From the NCBI GenBank assembly GCA_016710335.1, contig JADJXQ010000001.1, positions 1 to 64,000 of the forward strand: a stretch of 64,000 bases of DNA, given 5' to 3'. A program made the position numbers and the translations under genes. The notes under the pieces are model-generated. The model made no database searches. It was not told where the DNA came from and saw nothing but the letters and a program-made list of their open reading frames with translations. Shown one piece after another: positions 20,069 through 28,461 of this stretch (positions are counted from its first letter, which is position 1; every line of letters begins with the position of its first letter). This DNA is from Rhodospirillales bacterium. GTDB lineage: Bacteria > Pseudomonadota > Alphaproteobacteria > Rhodospirillales > Defluviicoccaceae.

Positions 20069-20344
20069 TCAGCGCCGATGGGGGCAGTCGGCGCGGTCAC
20101 AGCGGGTCGGGACGCTGGCCGCGACGTAGGTCCCGCAGACGGCGCAGCGCACCAGTTCGTCGGCGCCGCGGCCGGCCGGCCGTCGGGTCGCGCCGCCGCG
20201 GCTGCGGCCGATCTCGTCCCGCATCCGCGCCTCCAGGTCCGCCCTGCGGCGGCTCTCGACGCGGGTCCACCAGCGGTAGCCGTACCACACGGCGAGGATG
20301 ACAAGCGCCGTAAACAGCACCTTGGACAGGCTGAGACCGAGCAT
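20069..20344 (-). CDS. PP0621-like membrane-anchored protein with CxxC motif
   Basis: 91 residues. An N-terminal hydrophobic helix (LSKVLFTALVILAVWYGYRW) is followed by a basic linker and a C-terminal ...VRCAVCGTYVAAS...CDRADCPHRR, a four-cysteine arrangement like a small zinc site. This layout matches the PP0621 family of short bacterial proteins with one helix and a CxxCG motif, whose function is not established. The start at 20344 places the helix at the very N-terminus. It lies between sppA and glyQ on the same strand. Confidence 0.75.
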   Translation of the reverse strand: MLGLSLSKVLFTALVILAVWYGYRWWTRVESRRRADLEARMRDEIGRSRGGATRRPAGRGADELVRCAVCGTYVAASVPTRCDRADCPHRR

Positions 20345-20410
20345 TCGGCGTTGTACGGGCCGGCCCGCTTCCGGGTCAAGGTCGCCGGGCCGGGGAGCCG
20401 TCTTCGAACG

Positions 20411-21277
20411 CTACAGCCCGAACCGGTTCCACAGCATCCGTTCCTCGACGGCGGCGATCAATCCGCCGGCGAGGCGTTCGGCATGCCCGGACACCTCATC
20501 CCCGGCGATGCCGGGCGTCCCCATCCGCCACGGCCGCCACCGCCGGCTGTCGCCGACGACGCGCAGCTTGACGTCGTCGCCGAAGCGCTCCCGCAGCACC
20601 GAGCGGATGTCGCCAAGGCCGTCGACGAGCCCCAGCCGCAGCGCCGTCGCGCCGGTCCAAAAGCGGCCGTTGAACAGTTCGTCCTCCGCGGCCGCCAATC
20701 GACCTTGCCGCCGGTTGCGAACCTGCGCCCGGAACGCCTCGTGGATCTCGGCCTGGAGACTCTTGAGGTGCGCAACGTCCTCGGCGCGCTCGGGCCGGAA
20801 CGGATCGAGCCCGGCCTTATAATCACCGGCGGTGTGGACCCGGCGCTCGATGCCGAGGCGACCGAGCGCCTCCTGAAACCCGAAGCCGGCCGACACCACG
20901 CCAATGGAGCCGACGACGGAACTGGCGTCGGCGTAGATCTCGTCGGCGGCGGTCGCCAGCCAGTACCCGCCCGAGGCGGCGACGTCCTCGACGAAAGCCA
21001 GCACCGGCAGATGGTGCTGTTCGGCCAGCGCCCGGACCCGCCCGGCGATCAGCGACGACTGCACGGGCGAGCCGCCCGGCGAGTTGATCGACAGCGCCAC
21101 GGCCCGGGCTCCCTTCAGCTTGAAGGCGCGCTCAAGGGCGCCGCTCAACCCGGCCAGGCTCAAGCCGCGGCGCAACGGCCCGAGGCTGCCGATGATGCCG
21201 GCCAGCCGAACGACGGCGACGATCGGGCGCCGCTTGCGGAAGCGGCCGGGCAGGATCGAGGTGAGCGACAATGGCAT
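20411..21277 (-). CDS. sppA: SppA-type signal peptide peptidase (S49 serine peptidase)
   Basis: 288 residues from ATG 21277. The S49 catalytic dyad is visible: serine in DVAASGGYWLATAA and lysine in VHTAGDYKAGLDPFRP. The beta-sheet core has VALSINSPGGSPVQSSLIAG and SVVGSIGVVSAGFGFQEALG, all family signatures. SppA-type enzymes degrade cleaved signal peptides at the inner membrane; this short form lacks an obvious membrane anchor and may be cytoplasmic or peripheral (SohB/36K-like). A longer frame from 21355 would add 26 residues made of TAPQ-like repeats encoded by a 12-bp tandem repeat, and is less likely. Confidence 0.9.
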   Translation of the reverse strand: MPLSLTSILPGRFRKRRPIVAVVRLAGIIGSLGPLRRGLSLAGLSGALERAFKLKGARAVALSINSPGGSPVQSSLIAGRVRALAEQHHLPVLAFVEDVAASGGYWLATAADEIYADASSVVGSIGVVSAGFGFQEALGRLGIERRVHTAGDYKAGLDPFRPERAEDVAHLKSLQAEIHEAFRAQVRNRRQGRLAAAEDELFNGRFWTGATALRLGLVDGLGDIRSVLRERFGDDVKLRVVGDSRRWRPWRMGTPGIAGDEVSGHAERLAGGLIAAVEERMLWNRFGL

Positions 21278-21283
21278 GGCGGC

Positions 21284-21337
21284 CTGTGGGGCAGTGTGTG
21301 GGGCGGTCCGTGGGGCGGTCTGTGGGGCGGTCTGTGG
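21284..21337. repeat. 12-bp tandem repeat upstream of sppA
   Basis: Four to five copies of a unit close to TGTGGGGCGGTC lie immediately before the preferred sppA start. Copies differ at one or two bases. If the upstream start were used the repeat would encode TAP(Q/R/H) units. Confidence 0.8.
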
Positions 21338-21388
21338 TGAGCGTTGGTTTCGCACGTGTCCCCTATGTCGAGCGTCATGCGGCCGGCG

Positions 21389-22169
21389 TCAAGCGCGGCC
21401 CCACAAGTCCAGTCCTTCGCCCCCGCGCAGCACTGCCTCCGCCGATGCGGTGAACCGTCCGTCGGGGCCGTGCAGGCAGAGTCCCGGCAGCACCTGCAGC
21501 GGCGCGCGCGATCCCTTGCGGCCGGCGATGATGACCCGCTTCGCCGCACGGCCGCCGCCGGGCCACAGCGGATACAGGCGCACGTCGCCGATGCGAGGCG
21601 CCAGGCAGGCCAGTACCGCGTCCAGGCGGTCGGCGCGGTGGATCACGGTCAACGTGCCCTTCGGCCGCAGCACGCGGACGCAGAACCGGATCCAGGCGGC
21701 GAGGTCGGCGGTCGTTTCCACCGTGGCCGCGGCCCGGGCCGGATCTGCGGGCGTGCGTCCGGTCCCTGCCGTCCTGTACGGCGGGTTGGTCGATGACATG
21801 ATCGGCGCTGCCCGCCGCGACGGCGGTGGGACTGCCGATGGTGGCCGGCGCCGCTACGTCCGCGGCCACGCACGACACGCAGTGATCGAGGCCGTTGCGG
21901 CGGGCGCTTTCCGCGGCCATCGCCAGAAGCCGGCCGTCGCAGTCGATCCCGGTCACCGTGATGTCCTGCTGCCGGTAGGCCAGGCAGAGCGCAGCGGCGC
22001 CGCTGCCGGCGCCGACGTCAAGCACCCGGTCGCCGCTCCGGGGAGCGACCGCCGCCGCCAGAAGCACCGCATCGATGGCCACCCGGAACCCCCGCCGCGG
22101 CTGCAGCAGGCGCACGGCGCCCCCGATCAAGGCTGATTCCGCTATGTCGCCGCTCGTGGCCATGGACAC
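21389..22169 (-). CDS. tRNA1(Val) (adenine37-N6)-methyltransferase-like, frameshifted
   Basis: About 259 codons in total, matching the TrmN6/YfiC group of class I methyltransferases. N-terminal part: RLLQPRRGFRVAIDAVLLAA, then the SAM-binding motif VLDVGAGSGAAALCLAYR. At about 21795 the frame changes by one base; the catalytic motif NPPY lies in the second frame, followed by TVETTADLAAWIRFCVRVLR, GTLTVIHRADRLDAVLACLA and GRKGSRAPLQVLPGLCLHG. NPPY is the motif of N6-adenine methylation. A single-base indel, perhaps a base-call error, splits it. Divergent from the polyprenyl synthase gene. The tRNA target is inferred from family resemblance. Confidence 0.8.
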
Positions 22170-22426
22170 TTCAGGCGGGTGGATGACGACGCGCGCGGGT
22201 GAAGCCGGCGCGGTGCTCGTACGGGGCTTGACCGAAGCGCGGACGGCTTCTTATGCTCATGGGTGCGACTGCTCATGCTGGTGAAGCGGCCATCCGGCGA
22301 CGAAGCACGAAGAACCAATAATACAAGAACAACCAAGGCCACACGAACAACCCATGTCAGGCAGCGACAAGGCGAGTGACGAGTGCCGGCAGGACCATTG
22401 ACCGGAAGCACCGGGGATCGACGGCG
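22170..22426. other. Intergenic, divergent promoter region
   Basis: About 250 bp between the divergent methyltransferase and polyprenyl synthase genes. The part around 22300-22350 is A-rich relative to the genome and probably carries promoters, but I cannot define -35/-10 boxes with confidence. No small gene is convincing. Confidence 0.35.
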
Positions 22427-23464
22427 ATGACGTCGCGGCGGAAGGCGTCGGGCGCCGCTGCGGCCATCGATCGGAAGGGCGTGGACAAGCCGTCGCTCAG
22501 CGCTCTCGACGCGCTGGTCGCCGATGATCTGAGGGCCGTCAACCAGACGATCATCGAGCGCATGCATAGTCCCGTGCAGATGATCCCGCAACTCGCCGGA
22601 CACGTCGTCGCGGCCGGCGGCAAGCGGCTGCGGCCGATGCTGACGCTGGCGGCGGCGAAGCTCTGCGGCTATAGCGGGCGCCGCCAGATCGGTCTGGCGA
22701 CGTGCGTCGAATTCATTCACACCGCGACGTTGTTGCACGACGACGTCGTCGACGATTCATCGCTACGCCGCGGTCTTGCCTCGGCCAACGCGGTGTGGGG
22801 CAACAAGTCGAGCGTGCTGGTCGGCGATTTCCTCTTCAGCCGCTCGTTCGAATTGATGGTCGAGGACGGCTCGCTCGACGTCCTGCGCATCCTGTCGTCG
22901 GCGTCGTCGACGATTGCCGAGGGCGAGGTCATGCAGTTGCTGACCACCAGCGACCTGGATACCGACGAGGACGCCTACCTCTCCGTGATCCGCGCCAAGA
23001 CGGCGGAGTTGTTCGCCGCCGCTTGCGAGATCGGCGCCGTCGTCGCCGACCGGCCGCCGTCAGAGGCGGCCGCACTCCGGTCCTACGGCATGAACTTCGG
23101 CATCGCCTTCCAGCTCATCGACGATGTCCTCGACTACTCGGCGGCGCAGGTGACGCTCGGCAAGAGCATCGGCGATGATTTCCGCGACGGCAAGGTGACG
23201 TTGCCGGTGGTCCTGGCCTACCGGCGGGGCGACCGCGACGAGCAGGCGTTCTGGCGCCGCGCCATCGCCGACATGGAGCAGAAGCCGGGAGACCTCGATC
23301 GCGCCATCGGCCTGTTGACCCGGCATGACGCCCTCGGCGACGCTGTTGAGCGTGCCCGGACCTATGGGCGCGCCGCCGAAGACGCCATGGGGGTGTTCCC
23401 GGACGGCGCCGTCAAGCAGGTGCTGACCGACCTGATCGACTTCTGCGTCGAACGCGCCTATTGA
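22427..23464 (+). CDS. ispB: Polyprenyl diphosphate synthase (octaprenyl/decaprenyl type)
   Basis: 345 residues. Both aspartate-rich motifs are present: DDVVD at residues 105-109 (in TLLHDDVVDDS) and LIDDVLDY in the second. GGKRLRPMLTLAAAK and FGIAFQLIDDVLD are typical of trans-isoprenyl synthases making the ubiquinone side chain from IPP and FPP. Chain length cannot be read safely; the absence of bulky residues close before the first motif favours a long-chain product. ATG 22427 gives the family-like N-terminus; an in-frame GTG at 22376 is possible. Followed by tRNA-Pro. Confidence 0.92.
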   Translation: MTSRRKASGAAAAIDRKGVDKPSLSALDALVADDLRAVNQTIIERMHSPVQMIPQLAGHVVAAGGKRLRPMLTLAAAKLCGYSGRRQIGLATCVEFIHTATLLHDDVVDDSSLRRGLASANAVWGNKSSVLVGDFLFSRSFELMVEDGSLDVLRILSSASSTIAEGEVMQLLTTSDLDTDEDAYLSVIRAKTAELFAAACEIGAVVADRPPSEAAALRSYGMNFGIAFQLIDDVLDYSAAQVTLGKSIGDDFRDGKVTLPVVLAYRRGDRDEQAFWRRAIADMEQKPGDLDRAIGLLTRHDALGDAVERARTYGRAAEDAMGVFPDGAVKQVLTDLIDFCVERAY

Positions 23465-23573
23465 CCCCGCGGCCCGCCTGCGGAATTATCAGCGGCGTCA
23501 CCGCGCCGTTCCGCCGACACAGGAACCCGGGGCCTCGGGTCCCGCGTTTGAGGTTCCTGAAGGTACCGCGCAT

Positions 23574-23650
23574 CGGAGTGTAGCTCAGCCTGGTAGAGCA
23601 CCGTCTTCGGGAGGCGGGGGCCGGAGGTTCGAATCCTCTCACTCCGACCA
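23574..23650 (+). tRNA. tRNA-Pro(CGG)
   Basis: 77 nt. Acceptor CGGAGTG/CACTCCG pairs; D-arm GCTC...GAGC; anticodon stem CCGTC/GGCGG with loop TTCGGGA, anticodon CGG; T-arm GGAGG-TTCGAAT-CCTCT; discriminator A and encoded CCA. Confidence 0.96.
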
Positions 23651-23831
23651 TTTCCCAAGCCGTCCGCCGGCGCCCACTCCCTCCCCGCCCGCGGTCCGGC
23701 GCCATCGGCCCGCAGCGCTCGCCAGCGGGGCGACTTCGGCCGGTTCTGCTCCATGAACGCCACGTTCCGTACAGGCCATCAGCGTACAACCCATTCAACT
23801 CATTCACTTTGTGTCCGAATCCACGCTCAAC

Positions 23832-23861
23832 ATGTATGCGGATGTATGCGGATGTATGCAG
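23832..23861. repeat. 10-bp direct repeat, three copies
   Basis: ATGTATGCGG occurs three times head to tail (the last copy reads ATGTATGCAG). Confidence 0.9.
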
Positions 23862-24251
23862 AGCAACCGGCAACCTGTTGAAATATAAGCATTTCTGTGT
23901 GGCGGCAGAATGCCTGCAGCCTGCCTCAAGCGCCGCGGCGACGGGAGCGGCGACGTGATCTCCACATGTCCCCGCCATGGCCCACGGTCAACCTCCTCTT
24001 GCCGGCGGCAACGGGCGACGGCGTGACGAAAGCGCAATACCGGGTCGGCGAGGATGTCCAGCACGGCCGCCCCTGCGGCACGGTCCGTGTCCAGAACCCG
24101 TGATGGCCGCGGCCGTCATCCAGCTCAAACCCGCTGAGCGCTGAAGATCGATCATAATAATATATGATCAGTATATACGATTTGGCCCTGATGCACAGAT
24201 CCATCCGGATGATTTTGCCGAATGGGTCAGTGCGCTGGAATGATCGTATCC

Positions 24252-24292
24252 GTGCATCGACCGCGCGTTCTTCGCATGCGCGGTCGATGCAC
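24252..24292. repeat. Perfect 15-bp inverted repeat (hairpin)
   Basis: GTGCATCGACCGCGC, 11-base loop, GCGCGGTCGATGCAC. It lies about 22 bp beyond the stop of the minus-strand VapC gene. There is no T-run on either side, so it is not a typical intrinsic terminator, although it could stop or stabilise the vapBC transcript. Confidence 0.85.
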
Positions 24293-24314
24293 TGGAGTGG
24301 AAAGGGCGGCCGGC

Positions 24315-24710
24315 TCAGACGCGCAGGATGGTGTCGCTGTAGGCTGCGACGGTCCGATCACAGGTGATCAAGCGGAGCGGCTCCACCAGCGCCTGGGCGA
24401 CGATCATGCGATCGAACGGGTCGGCGTGGATCTGCGGCAAGGTCTCGACTGCCGCGGCGTGATCGGCGGTCATCGGCAACAGGCGGTAGCCGGCGCGACG
24501 GAAGAAAGCGAGCGCGTCGGACCCCGAGACCGGCATCGCGGCGCGCTTGCGGCCCGCGAGGCCATGCTTGACGGCGATCTCCCACACGCTGGCGGCACTG
24601 ACGAAGATATCGTTCTCGAGGTCGGCGATCAAAGTGCGCGCATCTACGGGAAGGCGCGGATCGTCGATGATCGCCCACAGCGCGATGTGGGTGTCGAGCA
24701 GCAGGTTCAA
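24315..24710 (-). CDS. vapC: VapC-type PIN-domain toxin
   Basis: 131 residues of an intact PIN-domain ribonuclease: LLLDTHIALWAIIDDPRL carries the first aspartate, VSAASVWEIAVKHGLAGR the conserved glutamate, and DPFDRMIVAQALVEPL plus LITCDRTVAAYSDTIL the remaining acidic positions. This is the DTHxxLW subgroup usually paired with Phd/YefM antitoxins, as here. Its ATG overlaps the end of the antitoxin gene by 4 bp. Free toxin would cleave RNA in the cytoplasm. It is the only toxin of four in this window that is not interrupted. Confidence 0.93.
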   Translation of the reverse strand: MNLLLDTHIALWAIIDDPRLPVDARTLIADLENDIFVSAASVWEIAVKHGLAGRKRAAMPVSGSDALAFFRRAGYRLLPMTADHAAAVETLPQIHADPFDRMIVAQALVEPLRLITCDRTVAAYSDTILRV

Positions 24711-24952
24711 TCGTCGCCGCCGCGGAACAGGGTGGCGATCATCCGATTGTCCGCGTCGATATCCTCCGGAACCACGAACGCGCCGCGGGCGACGCCGATA
24801 CGCTCTCCGTCCCGGGGCGCGGCAAGCGGCACGAGCCGGGCAGCCGGGCGCCCGTTGCGGGCAATGATCACTTCAGACTCGCGCCCCTCTTCGATCGCCG
24901 CCACCAGCGCCGAGAGGGCGGTCTTGGCCTCGAGCATGTTGACTTTCAGCAT
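24707..24952 (-). CDS. vapB: Phd/YefM-type antitoxin
   Basis: 81 residues. The N-terminus MLKVNMLEAKTALSALVAAI and the segment VIIARNGRPAARLVPL are the Phd/YefM DNA-binding fold. The C-terminal tail (ARGAFVVPEDIDADN) is the toxin-binding extension that ends in a DxD-rich element. It precedes and overlaps the vapC gene, so the two are translationally coupled. Autorepression is expected for the family. No clear operator dyad was found upstream, though the segment AGGAGACGCGATGC provides a strong ribosome site. Confidence 0.92.
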   Translation of the reverse strand: MLKVNMLEAKTALSALVAAIEEGRESEVIIARNGRPAARLVPLAAPRDGERIGVARGAFVVPEDIDADNRMIATLFRGGDD

Positions 24953-25059
24953 CGCGTCTCCTGTCTAGGCTCCTGGAGACGACGTTACGGGATTGGCCAA
25001 GTCTGGTCAACCACCGGTGGGCGTGCCGGCGGCGCAGCGCGGCGCTACGGCGGCGGGGG

Positions 25060-25863
25060 TCAACGGCGTGTCATGGACCATTCGTCAGTTTCCGGATCCG
25101 TCGCGGCAATCTGGAATCGTGGCCGGCTTGACGGGATCTTGTCGCCCTCGGCCTCGGCCATCGGCGGAAGGGCCGGCGGCGCGCTGCCCCTTATCTGCGC
25201 CAGCATCGCCCGGTTGAGCCGTGCGGTGGCTGCGGCGGACTCGCGTTCGACGGCCGCATCTTCCGCTGACCGGCGGCCGCGTCCCTGCACCGGCGCCGAT
25301 GCGACCAGTAACTCCCGCTGCAGCCATGTGTCGCTGTCCATGTCCTCGTCGAGAACGACGACCTGGGAGCCGTGCCGGGTTGCGCCATACAGCAGTATAG
25401 CGAACGCATTTGGCAGGCGGACGCAGCCGTGCGAGGCGGGGTAGCCGGGCAGGCTTCCGGCGTGCAGCGCGATGCCGTCCCACGTCAGCCGTTGCATGTA
25501 CGGCATCGGAGCGTCGTCGTAGAGGTTGGAATAGTGCTCTGTCTTTTTTTGCAGGATGGTGAACGTGCCGGCGGGAGTGGCGTAGCCGGGGCCGCCGCTA
25601 CTGATCGTGCTGACGCCGATGAGGACGCCGCCGCGCCGGACGTGCAGAAGCTGCTCCGGGAGGCTGATCACCACGTCGACCTCGCCGTCGGGTGCGCGTT
25701 CGGGCTGCCAGACGAATTGGCCAGGATCGAGGGCGACGATCGCCCGCGGCGACGTGAGGTCGGAAGTCGGCATCGTGAACGCAGCGGCTTCCGCACCGCC
25801 GAGAACGGCGGCGAACGCGGCTACGAACAGGGCAACGGCGGCGCGCGCCGGAGCGAAGTGCAT
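25060..25863 (-). CDS. L,D-transpeptidase (YkuD family), exported
   Basis: 267 residues from ATG 25863, chosen because it starts a signal peptide (HFAPARAAVALFVAAFAAVL, cleavage near AEAAA). A longer frame adds 43 basic residues with no family likeness. The YkuD catalytic core reads LHAGSLPGYPASHGCVRL with the catalytic cysteine in SHGC and the conserved histidine upstream. EVDVVISLPEQLLHVRRGG is the family beta strand. Such enzymes make 3-3 peptidoglycan crosslinks or attach lipoproteins in the periplasm. The C-terminal ~90 residues are a charged, low-complexity extension. Confidence 0.9.
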   Translation of the reverse strand: MHFAPARAAVALFVAAFAAVLGGAEAAAFTMPTSDLTSPRAIVALDPGQFVWQPERAPDGEVDVVISLPEQLLHVRRGGVLIGVSTISSGGPGYATPAGTFTILQKKTEHYSNLYDDAPMPYMQRLTWDGIALHAGSLPGYPASHGCVRLPNAFAILLYGATRHGSQVVVLDEDMDSDTWLQRELLVASAPVQGRGRRSAEDAAVERESAAATARLNRAMLAQIRGSAPPALPPMAEAEGDKIPSSRPRFQIAATDPETDEWSMTRR

Positions 25864-26150
25864 GGCGTCCAAGGCATCCCCATACGGTCTGCGTGCGCAT
25901 GTTGGAGGCGCACTCGGATGACGCTGGCCATCCCTTCCATGGACACCGCGTATTTTTTTGGCCGCCGGAACCCGCTCGCGACGGCGCAGCATCGCGCGAG
26001 AGCACCCGATTCAGCCGCCGGTCATTGCGCCGGCATTTGTTAAAATGCGTGATGATCGTGAGTTCGTCAGTGACGGCGATCACAGGCTTACGACCGCGGC
26101 CGGCAGCCCCGCGAGAACTGCGCGATTTCGAGCGGGCGAACGGAACCGCC
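25864..26150. other. Intergenic region, no gene
   Basis: About 290 bp between two minus-strand genes. Reading frames are weak. No terminator with a T-run was found. Confidence 0.4.
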
Positions 26151-26798
26151 CTACGCAGGCTGCGCCTGCACCCGGTCCATGTACTCGGCGGCGGCGGCGG
26201 CGACGTCTTCCACATGGGTCTGGAAGAAATGATCCACTCCCGGCAGGGTGCGGTATTCAATCTTAATGTTCTTTTGCTGGGACAGCTTCTGCACCAGCTT
26301 TGCGACCGCCGCCGGCGGGATCGTCGTGTCGTCGGCGCCGTGGAGGATGAGCCCGGACGCGGGGCATGGCGCCAGGAACGTGAAATCGTGCAGGCCGGCC
26401 GGCGGTGCGACGGCGATGAAGCGGTTGATTTCCGGCCGGCGCATCATCAATTGCATGCCGATCCAGGCGCCGAAGGAGTAGCCGGCGATCCAGCACTCCG
26501 ACGCGTTGGGGTTGATGCTCTCCATCCAGTCGAGCGCCGAAGCTCCGTCGCTCAGTTCCCCCTGGCCGTTGTCGAACCTGCCCTGCGAGCGCCCGACCCC
26601 GCGGAAGTTGAACCGCAGCGCCGAGAAGCCGCGGCGCTGGAACTCCTGGAACAGGGCGAACACCACCCTGTTGTTCATCGAGCCGCCATGCCGCGAATGG
26701 GGATGCAGAATCAGTGCGAGCGGGGCATTCGGCGTCTTCGAGTGGTGATAGCGTCCCTCAAGGCGGCCTTCGGTCCCATTGAAGATCACTTCCGGCAT
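26151..26798 (-). CDS. Alpha/beta hydrolase
   Basis: 215 residues from ATG 26798 (MPEVIFNGTEGRLEGRYHHS). It has the small cytoplasmic alpha/beta-hydrolase fold of the YtfZ/DUF-like dienelactone group: LILHPHSRHGGSMNN, FNFRGVGRSQGRFDNGQGE, the nucleophile elbow GYSFGAW, LILHGADDTTIPP carrying the catalytic aspartate region and PGVDHFF with histidine. The elbow and loops match the alpha/beta hydrolase proteins commonly found next to isc or cysE genes in alphaproteobacteria. Substrate unknown. An in-frame start at 26867 adds an unconserved tail. Confidence 0.85.
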   Translation of the reverse strand: MPEVIFNGTEGRLEGRYHHSKTPNAPLALILHPHSRHGGSMNNRVVFALFQEFQRRGFSALRFNFRGVGRSQGRFDNGQGELSDGASALDWMESINPNASECWIAGYSFGAWIGMQLMMRRPEINRFIAVAPPAGLHDFTFLAPCPASGLILHGADDTTIPPAAVAKLVQKLSQQKNIKIEYRTLPGVDHFFQTHVEDVAAAAAEYMDRVQAQPA

Positions 26799-26902
26799 CG
26801 CGGCTCCAGGATCCGACCCTGCCTCCTTTGCGCAGCTTGGCAAAGCCCGCAAAGGCAACAGGGGCAACGACCGGCTCGCTTAATGATTCTGCGAGGGTAT
26901 AC

Positions 26903-26931
26903 TTGATCAATCCGGTAGGGCATCGTATATA
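26903..26931 (+). promoter_or_regulatory. Sigma70-type promoter for cysE-isc
   Basis: TTGATC, a 17-bp spacer, then TATATA, about 110 bp before the cysE ATG. No other TTGACA-like/TATAAT-like pair with correct spacing was seen in this gap. Binding by IscR was not established. Confidence 0.55.
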
Positions 26932-27038
26932 CCAAGCGGGGTTAATGAGGCAGGTACGCACACGTCGCAGAATAGCCGAGGGTGAACATCTGGTTCCGAG
27001 GCGGGCGTCGGATCGGCGTAACCTATTAGGGACGGTTC

Positions 27039-27823
27039 ATGGTTTTCAAGAGCATTCCGGAAGACATCTCCGCATTCATGGCGCGCGACCCTGCGGCGCG
27101 ATCGCGGCTCGAGATCGTCCTTTGCTACCCCGGCTTCCACGCGCTGGTGATCTACCGCATGGCGAGCGCGCTCTGGCGGCGTCGACTATTTCTGATCGCC
27201 CGGCTGCTGTCCCACTTCGGGCGGCTGCTTACGGGGATCGAGATCCATCCCGGCGCCAAGATCGGCAGGAGGTTGGTGATCGACCACGGTTCGGCGTGGT
27301 GATCGGCGAAACCTCCGAGATCGGCGACGATGTAACTCTGTATCAGGGTGTGACGCTTGGCGGAATCGCACCCTCTGTGAATTCCGTATCGCAGGTCAAC
27401 GTAAAGCGGCACCCGACGCTTCGCAACAATGTCATCGTCGGCTCGGGCGGACAGATCCTCGGCGCGGTGACGATAGGCGAAGGAGCGCGCGTCGGCGCCA
27501 ACGCGGTGGTGACCAAGGACTTGCCGCCGGGCGTGACGGCGGTCGGAATTCCGGCGCACGGCGTGCTTCCCCAAGACCGCAGCGAGGCCGGGCGCTTCGT
27601 GGCCTATGGCACGCCCGCGGGCGGCTGCCCCGACCCGGTGCTGGAGACGATCGAGAACATGCGCGTGCAGCTTGCCGGCCTGCAGGAGCGGATTCGCGAC
27701 CTCGAGCAGGCCGCGCATGCAATCGGGCCCGCGGATGCGGAGGGCGACCGGTGGCCGGAGTGGCGAAACAACGATGGTTCCGCCGGCAAGGTCGCCGTGA
27801 TCGGCGACAGCGTACGGCGTTGA
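27039..27823 (+). CDS. cysE: Serine O-acetyltransferase, single-base frameshift
   Basis: Makes O-acetylserine for cysteine synthesis, which fits its place before the isc genes. N-terminal helices FKSIPEDISAFMARDPAAR and LEIVLCYPGFHALVIYR; then IHPGAKIGRRLVIDHG, a broken FGVVIGETSEIGDDVTLYQG, and the left-handed beta-helix repeats VNVKRHPTLRNNVIVGSGGQ and IGEGARVGANAVVTKDLPPG. At about 27288 one T is missing in GGT(T)TCGGC, so the ATG frame stops at TGA 27301 and the rest is in the next frame. Total length ~261 codons is normal. Frameshift is likely a sequence error. Confidence 0.85.
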
Positions 27824-27919
27824 GGGTCGGCGATGAGGGCCGGCGCCGAGGTCGGAGCGACACGTCTTGACGACAGGCATCGACAGGCCGGGGAACGTGA
27901 GAGAGGGTAGAGAGCGATC

Positions 27920-28408
27920 GTGAAGTTGAGCACCAAGGGACGATATGCGGTCATGGCCATGGCGGATCTGGCATCGAACGGCAGCGGCAAGCCGGTCACC
28001 CTCGCCGAGATCGCGGAACGGCAGGAGATCTCGCTTTCCTACCTGGAGCAGTTGTTCGGTCGGCTGCGCCGGGCGGAGTTGGTGGCGAGCGTGCGCGGGC
28101 CCGGCGGCGGCTACCTGCTCGGCAGGGCGCCATCCGAGCTCCGGGTCGCCGACATCATCATGGCGGTCGACGAGCCCATCAAGGCGACGCGGTGCACGCC
28201 CGGCTCGCCGCGCGGCTGTCACACCCATCGCGGCCGGTGCCTCACCCATGATCTTTGGGAAGAGCTCGGCAACCAGATTTATCTCTACCTCAGCTCCGTC
28301 ACCCTGGCGGACATCTGCGACCGGCGGATCCTGGGGACGAGCCGGATGATGTTCTCTTCGAGGCGCGGCGAGGAAGCGCGACCGGCGCACGCAGAAACGG
28401 CGAGCTGA
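27920..28408 (+). CDS. iscR: Rrf2-family Fe-S regulator IscR
   Basis: 162 residues. N-terminal winged helix MKLSTKGRYAVMAMADLASN with recognition region LSYLEQLFGRLRRAELVASV. Cysteines at 92, 100 and 107 and histidine 110 match in order the [2Fe-2S] ligands of E. coli IscR (92, 98, 104, 107), with slightly longer spacings. IscR senses cluster availability and represses isc genes when holo. It leads the isc operon after cysE. The tail past residue 125 is arginine-rich and unconserved. GTG/ATG start: ATG 27920 has GAGAG upstream. Confidence 0.92.
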   Translation: MKLSTKGRYAVMAMADLASNGSGKPVTLAEIAERQEISLSYLEQLFGRLRRAELVASVRGPGGGYLLGRAPSELRVADIIMAVDEPIKATRCTPGSPRGCHTHRGRCLTHDLWEELGNQIYLYLSSVTLADICDRRILGTSRMMFSSRRGEEARPAHAETAS

Positions 28409-28461
28409 CCGGGAGATCCCGCAGGACAGGCGCGAGGCACGCCAGAAGCTTTGTTGCGAGC

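Larger units (their letters stand above)
23651..24314. other. Gene-free stretch with repeats and a hairpin
   Basis: About 660 bp between tRNA-Pro and the VapC gene. I find no convincing coding region on either strand. It holds a 10-bp triplicated repeat (23832-23861), an AT-rich patch around 24145-24182 unlike the rest of the window, and a perfect 15-bp hairpin (24252-24292). The region looks like accessory DNA downstream of a tRNA, but no integrase or attachment repeat of the tRNA 3' end was seen. Confidence 0.5.

Noticed and set aside
23574..23650. Attachment site of an integrated island at tRNA-Pro
   Set aside because: No integrase gene and no direct repeat of the tRNA 3' end was found downstream in the window.
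23820..23870. CRISPR-like repeat array
   Set aside because: Only three 10-bp head-to-tail units without spacers; no cas gene in the window.
24252..24292. Intrinsic terminator of vapBC
   Set aside because: Strong stem but no T-run on the minus-strand side, so I list it as a hairpin only.
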